Below are positions 11,783-21,499 of a stretch of DNA of 64,000 nucleotides, piece by piece. This DNA comes from Mucor racemosus. Lineage: Eukaryota > Mucoromycota > Mucoromycetes > Mucorales > Mucoraceae. The notes under the pieces are model-generated. The model did not search any database. It was not told the DNA's origin and saw only the letters and a program-made list of their open reading frames with translations. The stretch is from NCBI GenBank assembly GCA_027405735.1, contig JAPEHQ010000002.1:992001-1056000 (forward strand), given 5' to 3'. Every line of letters begins with the position of its first letter. Within the stretch, counting starts at the first letter, position 1. The position numbers and the translations under genes were made by a program.

Positions 11783-11938
11783 GCAAGCTAAGTAGTTCAA
11801 AAAGGAAAGAGAGATTTGATTAGTTGACTGGGCAACAAATGTGGAAGGATTTTACTTACCAAAGGTGAATTTGAATTTAGAAGATTAAAGAATGAATTGA
11901 TTTAGTATTGAGTTATGTCTAATGAATATAAACTTACC
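11783..11938 (-). ncRNA. Candidate guide (omega/fRNA-like) region of Fanzor copy 1
   Basis: The 156 bp between the copy-1 stop codon and the element tip is noncoding. In TnpB and Fanzor systems the guide RNA scaffold is encoded at the 3' end of the nuclease gene, running to the element end. Segments shared with the equivalent part of copy 2 are CTCTTTGAGGTA(A/G)GT across the stop, TTGGTAAGTAA, ACTAATCA and the terminal 30 bp. The role is inferred from position and partial conservation only; no structure was computed. Confidence 0.4.
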
Positions 11939-14900
11939 TCAAAGAGCCGAAGCTCTCGTCGTACTACCCCCAACGGAGGGCCAGCTTGTCTGCTGTTTTC
12001 TATCCGAAAATACCAGAGCTAATTGAGAAAACATTGCTTGTTTCGCTGTTGTGTTTTTTGGATCAAAGCAAGGAAAGGTGTAACCAAGCATAAGCTGAGC
12101 AGCACCAGCGAGGCCAATCGCTAATGCAGAAAGACAATCCCTGCTCATGACGACAGACTTATTTGGGCAGGCATCGTTCAAACAAATGAATGACCCATTA
12201 GTCTTCTTGACTGTACCATCTTTTGCAGTATACGGATGTGATAATTTGCTGAAACACCAAAGGCAGGTCTGAGAACTGTTGTGTTCATTAGTAATCAATG
12301 TAGGCGTATATCGAGAATGTCTCAGTTCTTTCCAATATCCACCAAATCGCAAATGTCCTTTAATAGGAGACCTGATTGCATGCCCACGATCTCCAATAAA
12401 CATAATAGGGGACGATGATTTCGTAAATTTTCGTTCCTTTGATGCAAGTCTATCATAAAATCGATTTTTCGTTAATTCTAATCGTCTTTTTTATTAGCAG
12501 TCGATCTTGAAAAGTAAAATTGACGAATACATGACTTTGCTTGAGAATGGCGAGTGAATGTTGCATCCAGTTCATCAATTGTACCACATTGCTGTATACT
12601 GGACTCAGAAAGATCGCTTTCAAGATCAGCAACATTTTGACCTAAGACTGTGAGGCGCTTTCTTCTATTGAGCGAAGACGAAAAAGAAGCAAGACCACTA
12701 TGTTGGCGGAGGGCGGCACTCCTTACCTTGAATGATGTGGGCAATTTCTTCAACTGAGCGTCTTCTTTCTCTTCCATATAAGCGTCTTCTAAAATTTGTG
12801 CATTGAAAATTAGCCACAAGCAAGATATCAACGAGCATTAAATTACCTTGATCTTGTAATACTTGAAAGCGATTGTACAAACGAAGATGATATTTCAACC
12901 TATCGACACCAAAAGCAACTGTCTCCGTGACATTAATAATACCGTTGTCTGTCCCTGAAAATACAAGTTGGTCTTTATCTACTTTTTGATCAATAATACA
13001 CTCCTCCACCTTGTGATGGCAAGGTTTGTTGGGCTCGACTGGTATTATCTGTCTTCTTTCAGTAGAGGAGGTAGCGTCATATCTCTGCTTGTAGATGTTA
13101 TTATTGGCACTGGACAGTTCTTGCTTTGCTTTCACTACTTCTTGAATCAATTGTCTCTTCTTTTTCTTGGCCACTTGTATCTCTTTATGCAGCGAGTCTC
13201 TATCTATATTTTCATCATTCCATTTTTTTTTCAGTTGAGAAGCACTTTCTGAACCAAGTAGATATTTATTAAGTGTAATTTGAGCGTTCTTCAACCTTTT
13301 CTCTACTGTGATCTTCTGGTCAATCAATGCTGCAATTCTGCTGTTGATCTCATTGCTTCTTGTGGATGTCTGAGTCACAGGAGGTTGCTGTTTATTCTTC
13401 TGTTTATGCTTTTGGTAATTTCTAGTACCAAGGATTCTCACACACTGAAGTCCAGGTAGTACATGCATACGGTAGGCAAATTGCGACCCGTAGCCAGCAC
13501 ATATTGTTTTTAGACGATCTATGTCGAAAAAACTACTAAACACAGCATCCTTTTGAGACGTAACTGAAGCCGCACGAATGACGTTCCCTTCGAAATCATG
13601 GAGTACCATCTTATGTTCCAGCTTTCGAGCACAAAACAAAGAGTGTAATGTAGTAGCATCAATCCATAACGCGTGCAGATTTGTAGGCCTGATGATGGGG
13701 GACAATTTCACCACTTGCCCATGGTAACCAACAGAACGCAATACTTGATTAACCATCAAGAGAAAGGGAATTTGATGTGAAAAGACATGGTATGTGGCTC
13801 TAGATGCCATGTATGGCTTTACGAATTTAATAATCTTCAAGATGACCTCCACTTCTTTGTCGCTAATGTTGCTCAATTTACCAACAAAATATGCTTTGCA
13901 AATTGTTTTTTCCTCAAAAAGAGCTGCTCTTGTTATCTGCTTTAACTGGTTTATTCTTTTTCGCGAGGTGTCCTCTTCTACCAAAATATCTTCCATGTCA
14001 ACATCTTGAATCTCTTCTTCTACCAACGCTTCTTGCATTTTGATACCTTGCTCTTCTTGTTGTTGATGTTGCTGCTCTCGTCTCACTTGCCGCTTTTGTT
14101 TCTAGAAGAAGGATGTTTAATATACTTGTTCAATTCGATTGTCCATCAATCTTACCTCTCTTTGCAAAACATCTGCATATGAGTTCAGTCTTTGCTGACA
14201 CAAGCTAGCTTTCCATTGCTTGACAACCCAATATCCTCCTTTCTCGATATAACGATTCCTTTTTTTAATCTCATCAGCGAAAAGCCTTCTGCGTCCATTA
14301 TAAGTTTTGTTGATGAGTGACATTGAGTTTACTGGAATGGCACAATTGTTGTTGGGAGGCTGTCTATTTTTTCCTTTATTCTTTCCTTTGAGCTCCTCGC
14401 GTTTCTTCTTGAATTCTTGATCACGAGCAGGAGATAAATGGACAATCAATAGAATATTCAAGAGCCTGTTCAATGCTTTGTTTACGATTGTATTATCTGC
14501 CCACATATTCATGAAATTGGCGATATAAACATTTCTTGCCATTTTCATAACGTGAGACGACAAACCATTGTAAACATTCTCTTCATCACGCCCAAGTAAA
14601 TTTACTATTACTTTATGAAGTCGTGCCGTATTCGGGGTGGATTTGCTAATTCCTTTTGATCCAAAGTAAGTTGAATGGATTTGATCAAAGTGAGCCTCTT
14701 GGAATAATGCATTGTACTCTTCTTTCAGGCTATCAGTCTGCAGGAATTGACTATTTAAGGGCTTAGGCACAATCACATCCTCGTGTAGATATCCTACTGG
14801 TAACACTGGATTGAGACTTTGTCCCTCTTGGTGCACTAATTGAATATTGCCGCTATTTGTGATAAATTGATTGTCTTTGAAAAGCAGCAACATTTTCATT

Positions 14901-15550
14901 ACTTGCTTGCTGAAATCAGCCAAGTAATCTGAAGCTTGTTCAATGGTTTTATTGATAGTACCAATGAATGTTGATCGACAATTTTGTGGCAAATCCTTTC
15001 GAATAACTGATGAGAAGGATGTGGAGCAAGTTCTATGTGCTACGTCGTCTTCTACTTCATTATCATCTATTTCTTCCGGTTCTTCTTCATCTACTTCTTC
15101 TTGCTCTTCAATGCCTTCTTGAGCTGCAGTGGATTCTTCTTGTATCGTTACTGAATCTTTGAGGGATTCGAAATTTTCTTTTACATAGTCTTTCCAATGT
15201 TCAATGCTTTTCTTTTTGGTTGTTCTTGTTACACGATTTAGATACACTACAATTGAATTTACTGGTGCATTGATGCTCTGTTCAGCGCTCGAGACCACAC
15301 CTCTTGGAAGTTGTTTTAACTGCATCAATGTTTTGTATAAATCATCGAAAGACTCGTTTTTATCATGGCATGTTTTGATATGCTTTATGATTCTATGTCT
15401 AAATTGAGTTTTCAACGAGTTCATATAAGCTTCATCATCATCAGTTGTTGCTCTTCTACGACTAGTTGTTTGTGTTTCCAAAGTTGCTGGTAAATTTCTC
15501 CTTGTAGTTCCAGGAACGTATATATTTAATTGTTTTCTTTTTATGTGCAT
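11939..15550 (-). pseudogene. Fanzor-like RuvC nuclease (TnpB/OMEGA family), copy 1, one frameshift
   Basis: Three exons: 14156-15550, 12847-14101, 11939-12788. They total 3500 nt, one short of 1167 codons. The missing base maps to an A6 run (T6 on +, 12487-12492). After it, the frame matching copy 2 (KRRLEL..., RFYDRL) continues to the stop, so the product would be about 1166 aa. The first about 700 residues are not recognisable by eye; a charged coiled coil covers about 715-805. The C-terminus has the TnpB/Fanzor signature: RuvC-I Asp in FSGTDNGIIN (about 850), a GDRGH...KG segment, Glu in NEHNSS (about 1052, the displaced Fanzor-type glutamate position, inferred), a zinc finger CLWC ... 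CLNDAC, and RuvC-III Asp in SRDCLSALAIG (about 1101). Such proteins are RNA-guided DNA nucleases. A single homopolymer error in the assembly would make it intact. Confidence 0.85.
12487..12492 (-). other. Homopolymer frameshift in Fanzor copy 1
   Basis: Six T on + (six A in the gene). Upstream frame ends SRSTANKKDD-stop; downstream frame begins KRRLELTKNRFYDRL, aligned with copy-2 QRRRLELKKGRFYDKL. Confidence 0.8.
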
Positions 15551-15619
15551 TGAGATGTTATTACAATAGACAAAGAAGAAAAGAAAGATCAAATGTTGTC
15601 GATGCTAATACATTCAATG

Positions 15620-15661
15620 TTGGCCAACAGCGGGGTTTCCTCGCTCACGCTGTGGGGCCAA
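15620..15661. repeat. GC-rich stem-loop upstream of Fanzor copy 1
   Basis: Imperfect inverted repeat: TTGGCC and ACAGCG on the left pair with CGCTGT and GGCCAA on the right. An alternative inner stem is AGCGGGG/CCTCGCT. It stands out as GC-rich in an AT-rich element. Role unknown. Confidence 0.6.
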
Positions 15662-15760
15662 ATCAGTCCAAATGATTTATTTGGTTTTGCAGAATGTCAA
15701 GTTCGCAAGTTGTTAAAAAAGGTTAATTGCAGATATATGAACCTCTTTGTTGTTTTGATA

Positions 15761-15937
15761 TTATACCGTACATGCCCTAGTGAAACTTTCAGTATCAGGT
15801 ACAAACGTTGGGTGATTTTGATCTACAGTATCCATGAGAACATACTGGTTTTCGATTTCTGCTTCGATTTCTTCTTCATCTTCAATAATAAGACGTCTTT
15901 TATAAATATTATTCTCAGTAGGAGGTGGGGAGCTCAT
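15761..15937 (-). CDS. Small acidic ORF between the Fanzor genes
   Basis: ATG at 15937 opens a 58-codon frame: MSSPPPTENNIYKRRLIIED, then an acidic stretch (EEEIEAEIENQ) and DQNHPTFVPDTESFTR, ending at 15761. Its composition is protein-like and the strand is that of copy 1, so it may be an upstream exon of copy 1, a small element-borne protein or a remnant. A possible donor (ACTAG/GGCATG region) is not convincing. No family recognised. Confidence 0.4.
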   Translation of the reverse strand: MSSPPPTENNIYKRRLIIEDEEEIEAEIENQYVLMDTVDQNHPTFVPDTESFTRACTV

Positions 15938-16149
15938 GTTTCGTTTTGTATAAAAATAATGCTTTAAGTAAAATATTGATGACAAGTATGTAGATTTTGA
16001 TTATTTATTATCTAGTAGCTAATATATTAGGTAAATCTACAGGAGAATCAAAAGATAGTTTTCTTTATTTATAGTGTTTTCAAGGGCTATTAATACAAAT
16101 AAACCGAAACAAACTACTGTGCGACTCTTATTACCAACATGTCAAAGGT

Positions 16150-16175
16150 TTTTCACAAGTTTTGACTTGTGAAAA
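16150..16175. repeat. Perfect hairpin, 11-bp stem
   Basis: TTTTCACAAGT, loop TTTG, ACTTGTGAAAA. Lies in the divergent region between the two Fanzor starts. Confidence 0.85.
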
Positions 16176-16307
16176 CTACTACTGTCCATGCATATTTTTT
16201 AGTATAAGCAACTCAAACCAAGTATCGTCAAGTTTATTGACTTCCATATTTAGAAATAGACAAAAATTAACTGGATGAAACTGGTTTTAAGTAGGGAAAT
16301 TTTTGGA

Positions 16308-16332
16308 TTTATTCAGTGTTTGACTGAATAAA
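16308..16332. repeat. Perfect hairpin, 10-bp stem
   Basis: TTTATTCAGT, loop GTTTG, ACTGAATAAA. Similar geometry and TTTG-containing loop to the hairpin 150 bp away. A third palindrome, TTCCCCTTGGGGAA, lies near 16505. Confidence 0.85.
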
Positions 16333-17101
16333 GCTCACAAAAACCAGGGAAAATTTCAATAAAAAATAATAAATTCTGGAAGTAAAACTCTATCATGAAC
16401 CTGTCAAGCTTAATCTAATATTAATATTTGAATTTTTTTATTAAACAACTTAATATTTAACTCTGATTTGTACTTTTAGTTATTATACATTTTATTATGT
16501 ATTATTCCCCTTGGGGAAAGCAAGTGTTTCACTTTTAAAGCCTTTATACTCGCTAAGAAATCAACATGTATAGAAATAACTCTTTTGGCAATATTCTGTA
16601 GAATCTCAAGTATAGCCTTGCATTTTTTATTTTCTGATTATCCATTGAAATAGGTGCAGGCTCCGATTTTGAATCTGACCATATAAAATTATATATTTTG
16701 CAGATATTTATACTTGACTGAGCTTAAATCCACATCTGCCAAATGCATTTTATTTTCACTGTTTGTATCGACATCGTAGACATTATGACTCAAACTCATC
16801 TGAAAGGGGGAGAAAGCTTAAACTATTTTGAATGATAGCTCAGTACAGAGAAATCTTTGTTAGTTATTGCATATACATACATATAATTGATTATTAGTAA
16901 AGCCTTTAAGCGACTATCCATTACAGCAATTTGCTAGACATTTCCATTGAACCTAATTTATCAATTCGATTGTTATCAATGTCAATTTAACATTTAATAC
17001 AACAGGACTGCGCCTTTAAAGCTGTTTATTATGTACGAGCACAATATTTGAGCCCTCTTCCTTTTCTTTATCTTGTTATAGCATATACATTATTATTCAA
17101 A

Positions 17102-20100
17102 ATGAGAAGAAGAAAAAGACAATTAGATGTTTATATTTCAGGCACAACCACCATAAACCCTCCAGTCTCATTTGAAGATGATGGCCAAGGATGTCATAAT
17201 AGGAGGCGTTTAACATCCTATGACAAAGCAAACTACATGAGTGTTTTAGAATCTCAATTCAAGATTAGACTTGTAAATTCAATCGAGCAATGTAAAGACC
17301 AGAAATATGATAAACTTTACGAGATTCTTCTGAAAGGTATAAGACTTCCCAAGGGTGTGGTAACCAATGCTGCAGCAAGTATCAATGTCGATGCTGCTTC
17401 TGTTGAATCATTTTTGCGAAATGAGTGTAAGAAAACAAAGAAAAAGAGCGTAGAATACTGGACAGATTTTGTTCGAAAAAACTTCGTCACCGCAAAGCAC
17501 TCTATTTTGAACAATGAAGCAAGTACATCATCTACTGATAACAGAAGAGATGATGATGATGATGATAGTAATGATGATAGTAACGATGATATGGATGAAG
17601 ATTAAGATGAAGATGTCGATGATGAAGATATCGGTGAATATGAATACAGCACGCAGTACAGAGCCTACTCTACTTCTCTTCGATCAGTGCTTCGATCAGA
17701 CTTATCTCAACAAGCTCAATCATTGTTTACAAGCACTATCAACGACAACATGCAATCTGTCTCAGACTATATATCTGATTTTAGTAATCAAGTCTTCAAA
17801 ACAATTCTCGTATTCAATAAATATAATTTTGTCTTGGAAAATCATGCTGTGTCACTTGTCGCTCATGAGGGCAACAAGATATCTCAAGCCTTGCCTGAAG
17901 GGTACTTGGAAGAAGATGCTTCAGTTGCTAAACCCTTGAATCCTAACTGTTTAGAAGATGAAGACTTCAAGGCCAACTACGACAAACTGTTTCAAGACTC
18001 ACATCTGGAACTCATTCATTCAACATTCTATGGTGCAAAGGGCGCCCAAGACTCGTCGTTGAAGACACATATTCTTCATAAATCAATAGTAGATGTATTG
18101 GGTCGTGATGAAGTAAACCTCTACAAAGACTTATCTTCACACGTGACAAAGATGGCTCGCCAGTTGTATTGCATCAATTTTCATAAAATGTGGTCAGACA
18201 ACACCATTGTGAACAAACTGCTGACAAGGCTCTTGCGATTCCTCTTAATCATACATCTTTGCCCTGATCAAGATAATGATTTCAAGGCTAACAAGGCAAA
18301 ACATCAGAATAAAGGCAAAAAAGCAACGAGAAGGGTTACTAACTGCAGAATACCAGAGGAACGTATTTCTTTGTTACGTATGACCAGGAATGGAAGAAGA
18401 AGGCTGTTTGCTAATGAGGAAAAGAAACGAATCAAGTACTTACAAAAGGGAAAAGAGTTATCTGCAAGTTCGTGCCAGAGGAGATTAGACACATACAGAC
18501 AAGTACTTGAAAGAGAGGTAAACATACTTCAACTTTGAATATTACAAGGGCATTAAATAACATTTTGTGTTACTCATGTAGCGTGAAGAGAGGGATTCTG
18601 GTTGGAAAGAAAAGCCGGAAAATAAGAAAGGACGAAAAGATGACAATGATGATGATGTAGAGGATGTTTTAGTTAGAGATGATATCAATGCTGAAAAGAC
18701 CAAGGATACTCCCAGAAGAAAGATTGGACAATTGTTACAAGTTACAAGTAACAAGATCAGCATTATTTCAAACACAAACGGTTACAAGACGCTATTTTGA
18801 AATGAAGCTCAAGAACCTTGGTGACAAAGAATATAAGACAATCATAAAGATAGTGAATTTCGTAAAACCCTATATACCATATAAAGATAACTATTATCTC
18901 TTTCAATATCAAGTCCCTTTTGTCTTGATGGCAAATCAAGTGTTACGATCAATTGGATACGATGGTCAAGTTGTGAAATTAATGCCAATTATCAAACCGA
19001 CTGCTCTCCACTCCTTCCTTGTTGATACAACAATGCTTTATGCGCTCTTTTGCTCAAAGCAATGCAGACAAAGAATGTTTGTTTTGGATTTCAAAGGCAA
19101 CCGTATCAAACAAGGTTCAGCCCTTGCTAATAAAGATGCTGCCTTTAGCGCATTTTTCAATATGGATCAACTAAAAAAGATATCGTCAAGCTACGGACTA
19201 CAGTTTGCAAATAGAATCCACATTCTTCCTGGACTGAAGACTATCAGAATATATGGCACAGTAGATTATATTCAACAACGTCAGAAAAAACCAAAAGCAA
19301 TCAATAAATCAATAGCTCAGGATGAGGATGACAGATTGAAGGCTTTGAATAATCGTAGATCTGATTTGGAGACGTTGTTTAAGGAACGAAGAAAAGAACT
19401 GGATCAGTTTATTTTTACAACCAAGAGTGTTCGTGCTTCGAAAAGAGATTGGAAAAACAAGGTAGCTGATCGAAATAAGTACTATCGTGAAGTTGAAATG
19501 ACAAAGTTGAAAAAGAGGGAATTAATGATTGGCATTCGCGATGTACGACAAGATCTTCAGTCATTAAAACGACAAATATCCGAATATCGAAACCCCTCAA
19601 CTGCTTTAACATCGACTACATCACCGAACCCATTTATTATCAATAGCAAACCTTGTCATAAAAAAGTTGAAGAATATATGCTTGATACTGACGTGAATTT
19701 AGATGATGTAGTATTCAGTGGAACTGACAATGGCATCATCAAGACTACCGAGACAGTTTATTTTGATATCAATCGATTTACATTCCATTTAGAGCTATAC
19801 AATCGATTCCAAATCTTAGGTAATATGACACAATAGTCCTTAAGCACATGCAAGATAAAACTAATCTATACGCTTATCAATGTTAGAGGATGCCATGGAT
19901 ACAGACGATATGTACAATTTAGAATGCATGAAACTGCCTCTTTCTCTCACGATCGGTCCAAAGGAAATCAATTAAGGTGGTGGATTGGATTCATATACCA
20001 AACCAATTGTTCAAAAGAAAAAGTCGACAACAGAAGGGTATGTGGTCTTGGACGAAGAAGAGAAGTTATCAAATTACAACTTACATCAATGCCAAACAGT

Positions 20101-20725
20101 TGAAGAGTTACAAGAAGCAATCTCTCATCACTGCGATGCTCGTGAAAAATTGCGTTCGTTTTATTACAGCAATTCGCAGTGTAAACAGAGACGAAGATTG
20201 GAATTGAAGAAGGGAAGATTTTACGACAAGTTGGCAGCAGATGAAAGAAAAGCCTCTGGAGCTAAAAGGCCTATTATGATGACTGGTGACCGTGGACACG
20301 GTATAGGCTCACGTATAAAGAAGCATCAGAGATTTGGCGGGCACTGGAAAGAGTCAAGACATGGTCTTTATACACCTACCCTTATCACAAATGAGTACAA
20401 TAGCTCTTAGACATGTCTCTTCTGCTACTCCAAGCTTTCTCATCCTGTTGGTGTTGTTGCTGGTAGAATCAAGACTGTCAATGGTTCGTTTATATGTCTC
20501 AATCAAAAATGCCCAAATGCATTTAAAGTGGTGTGTCGGGACCAGGTATCGGCGTTGGCTATTGGTTTGGCTGGTGTGGCCCAACTTCTTTTTGGTGTCA
20601 CTTTTCCTTGTTTTGATGAAAAGTCAAATTATACAAATCGGATCAAATTCAATGATTTAGCCCTTGATTTTTTGTACAGGAAACAACGAATGGGCTCGCC
20701 GCTTGATGGCGGCAATACTCTTTGA
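17102..20725 (+). pseudogene. Fanzor-like RuvC nuclease (TnpB/OMEGA family), copy 2, multiply broken
   Basis: Three exons at positions equivalent to copy 1: 17102-18517, 18582-19819, 19887-20725, 3493 nt. Removing a 7-bp tandem duplication (TTACAAG x2, 18735-18748) leaves 1162 codons in one phase. In-frame stops are TAA 17603-17605 (acidic linker), TAA 19973-19975, and TAG 20408-20410, where copy 1 has a CAG Gln. The alignable regions include the start (QLDVYISGTT against QLNIYVPGTT), FVKPY...VNQVLRSVGY-like blocks, RuvC-I GTDNGIIK, the GDRGHG...KK segment, NEYNSS, the zinc finger CLFC ... CLNQKC and RuvC-III CRDQVSALAIG. Similarity to copy 1 is moderate, so the two are old paralogues, not a recent duplication. 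It is not expected to give a full-length product. Confidence 0.88.
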
Positions 20726-20889
20726 GGTAGGTAATACATAGCTTATATAGAATGATGTACTAAATATTACTTACTCTTCAAACCCTTTTTCAAATCAAAT
20801 TATTTTTATTGGTAAGTAATCAATTTATACTCTTTTTATGCACTGGACTAATCAGACTCCCAATTGCTTCTTTTGGACACATAAGTTAA
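20726..20889 (+). ncRNA. Candidate guide (omega/fRNA-like) region of Fanzor copy 2
   Basis: The 164-bp noncoding tail from the copy-2 stop to the right inverted repeat is nearly the same length as that of copy 1 (156 bp), with shared short blocks (GGTA(A/G)GT after the stop, TTGGTAAGTAA, ACTAATCA). Assignment as guide RNA is inferred from the known 3' location of Fanzor/TnpB guides. Confidence 0.35.
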
Positions 20890-20902
20890 TATACCATTAC
20901 AG
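20890..20902 (-). repeat. Right terminal inverted repeat
   Basis: TATACCATTACAG on +, the inverse of the left end with one change; followed by TA (20903-20904). Confidence 0.85.
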
Positions 20903-21361
20903 TATTTAATCGATTTTAGCTATCTACTGACTAGGTATGAAAATAAAATTGGCACACCTGAAAAGCCATTATCAGCTTTGGGGCTATTGGGATACCACAA
21001 ATACTGGAATTATACCATTTTAAAGCATTTTAGTCTGAAAACAAGTGGAAAACATGAAAGTATTGATGGTAAAGCATACAATTATACACATTCCCATGAT
21101 CTTTATGCACTAAATCTTCCATATATAATTATAGACATTTCTATAAAAACAGGAATGACTCCTGATGATATTATCGCTACATTACAAAGAAATAATTTAC
21201 TAATTTTCAATAACGGTCAATATGAGTTACATATTAATAAACAAGAGATCAAGCAAAAAATCGCTAAAATAGTATCAAAAAAACAGATCAAGATTGATTC
21301 AAGCAAATTAAAATGGATGCCTTACACCGATGTCAACAGTCTTGATTTCATGCAGGTTTAA
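20903..21361 (+). pseudogene. MYST histone acetyltransferase, 3' fragment
   Basis: Read in the frame set by the TA duplication, this gives YLIDFSYLLTRYENK, then GTPEKPLSALGLLGYHKYW and, near the end, SIKTGMTPDDIIATLQ and DSSKLKWMPY. These are the hallmarks of the C-terminal part of a MYST domain (LIDFSYLLS...SPEKPLSDLG...YW; DI-x-TLQ; L-x-W-x-P). There is no stop between 20903 and the TAA at 21359-21361. Together with 11116-11769 it is one gene interrupted by the Fanzor element. Without its 5' half and promoter this piece should be inactive. Confidence 0.88.
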
Positions 21362-21461
21362 ATATTTTACGTATAAATGTCAATGTCATTCACAACTACA
21401 CCAAGTAAAACGACAAATTTTTTATGGGTACATGTACACAATATTATTTAGTCATTATATT

Positions 21462-21499
<38 letters not shown>

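Larger units (their letters stand above)
11770..20902. mobile_element. 9.1-kb TIR element carrying two Fanzor-like genes
   Basis: The left end reads CTGTAACGGTATA (11770-11782). The reverse complement of the right end reads CTGTAATGGTATA (20890-20902), with weaker similarity continuing to about 60 bp (CTTTTTGAACTACTTAG against CTTTTGGACACATAAG; shared CTGATTAGT-like words). Both ends are flanked by TA, and deleting the element with one TA joins two halves of a MYST exon in frame, so the borders are well supported. The cargo is two Fanzor-like genes transcribed outward, with a 1.55-kb region between their starts. No DDE transposase or other mobilising enzyme is recognised. Fanzors are known as passengers of eukaryotic DNA transposons including Tc1/mariner types, which also use TA targets. 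The superfamily of this element is not decided. Confidence 0.85.

Noticed and set aside
17560..17640. An intron removing the TAA at 17603
   Set aside because: No GT...AG pair around the stop preserves the frame; the region is a continuous acidic linker also present in copy 1.
17687..18538. Fanzor copy 2 as several small independent genes
   Set aside because: Pieces lie in the same frame or are joined by introns matching copy 1; only stops and one 7-bp duplication separate them.
20978..21361. MYST C-terminal piece as a separate small gene
   Set aside because: The frame runs back without a stop to the element border and completes the interrupted 5' fragment.
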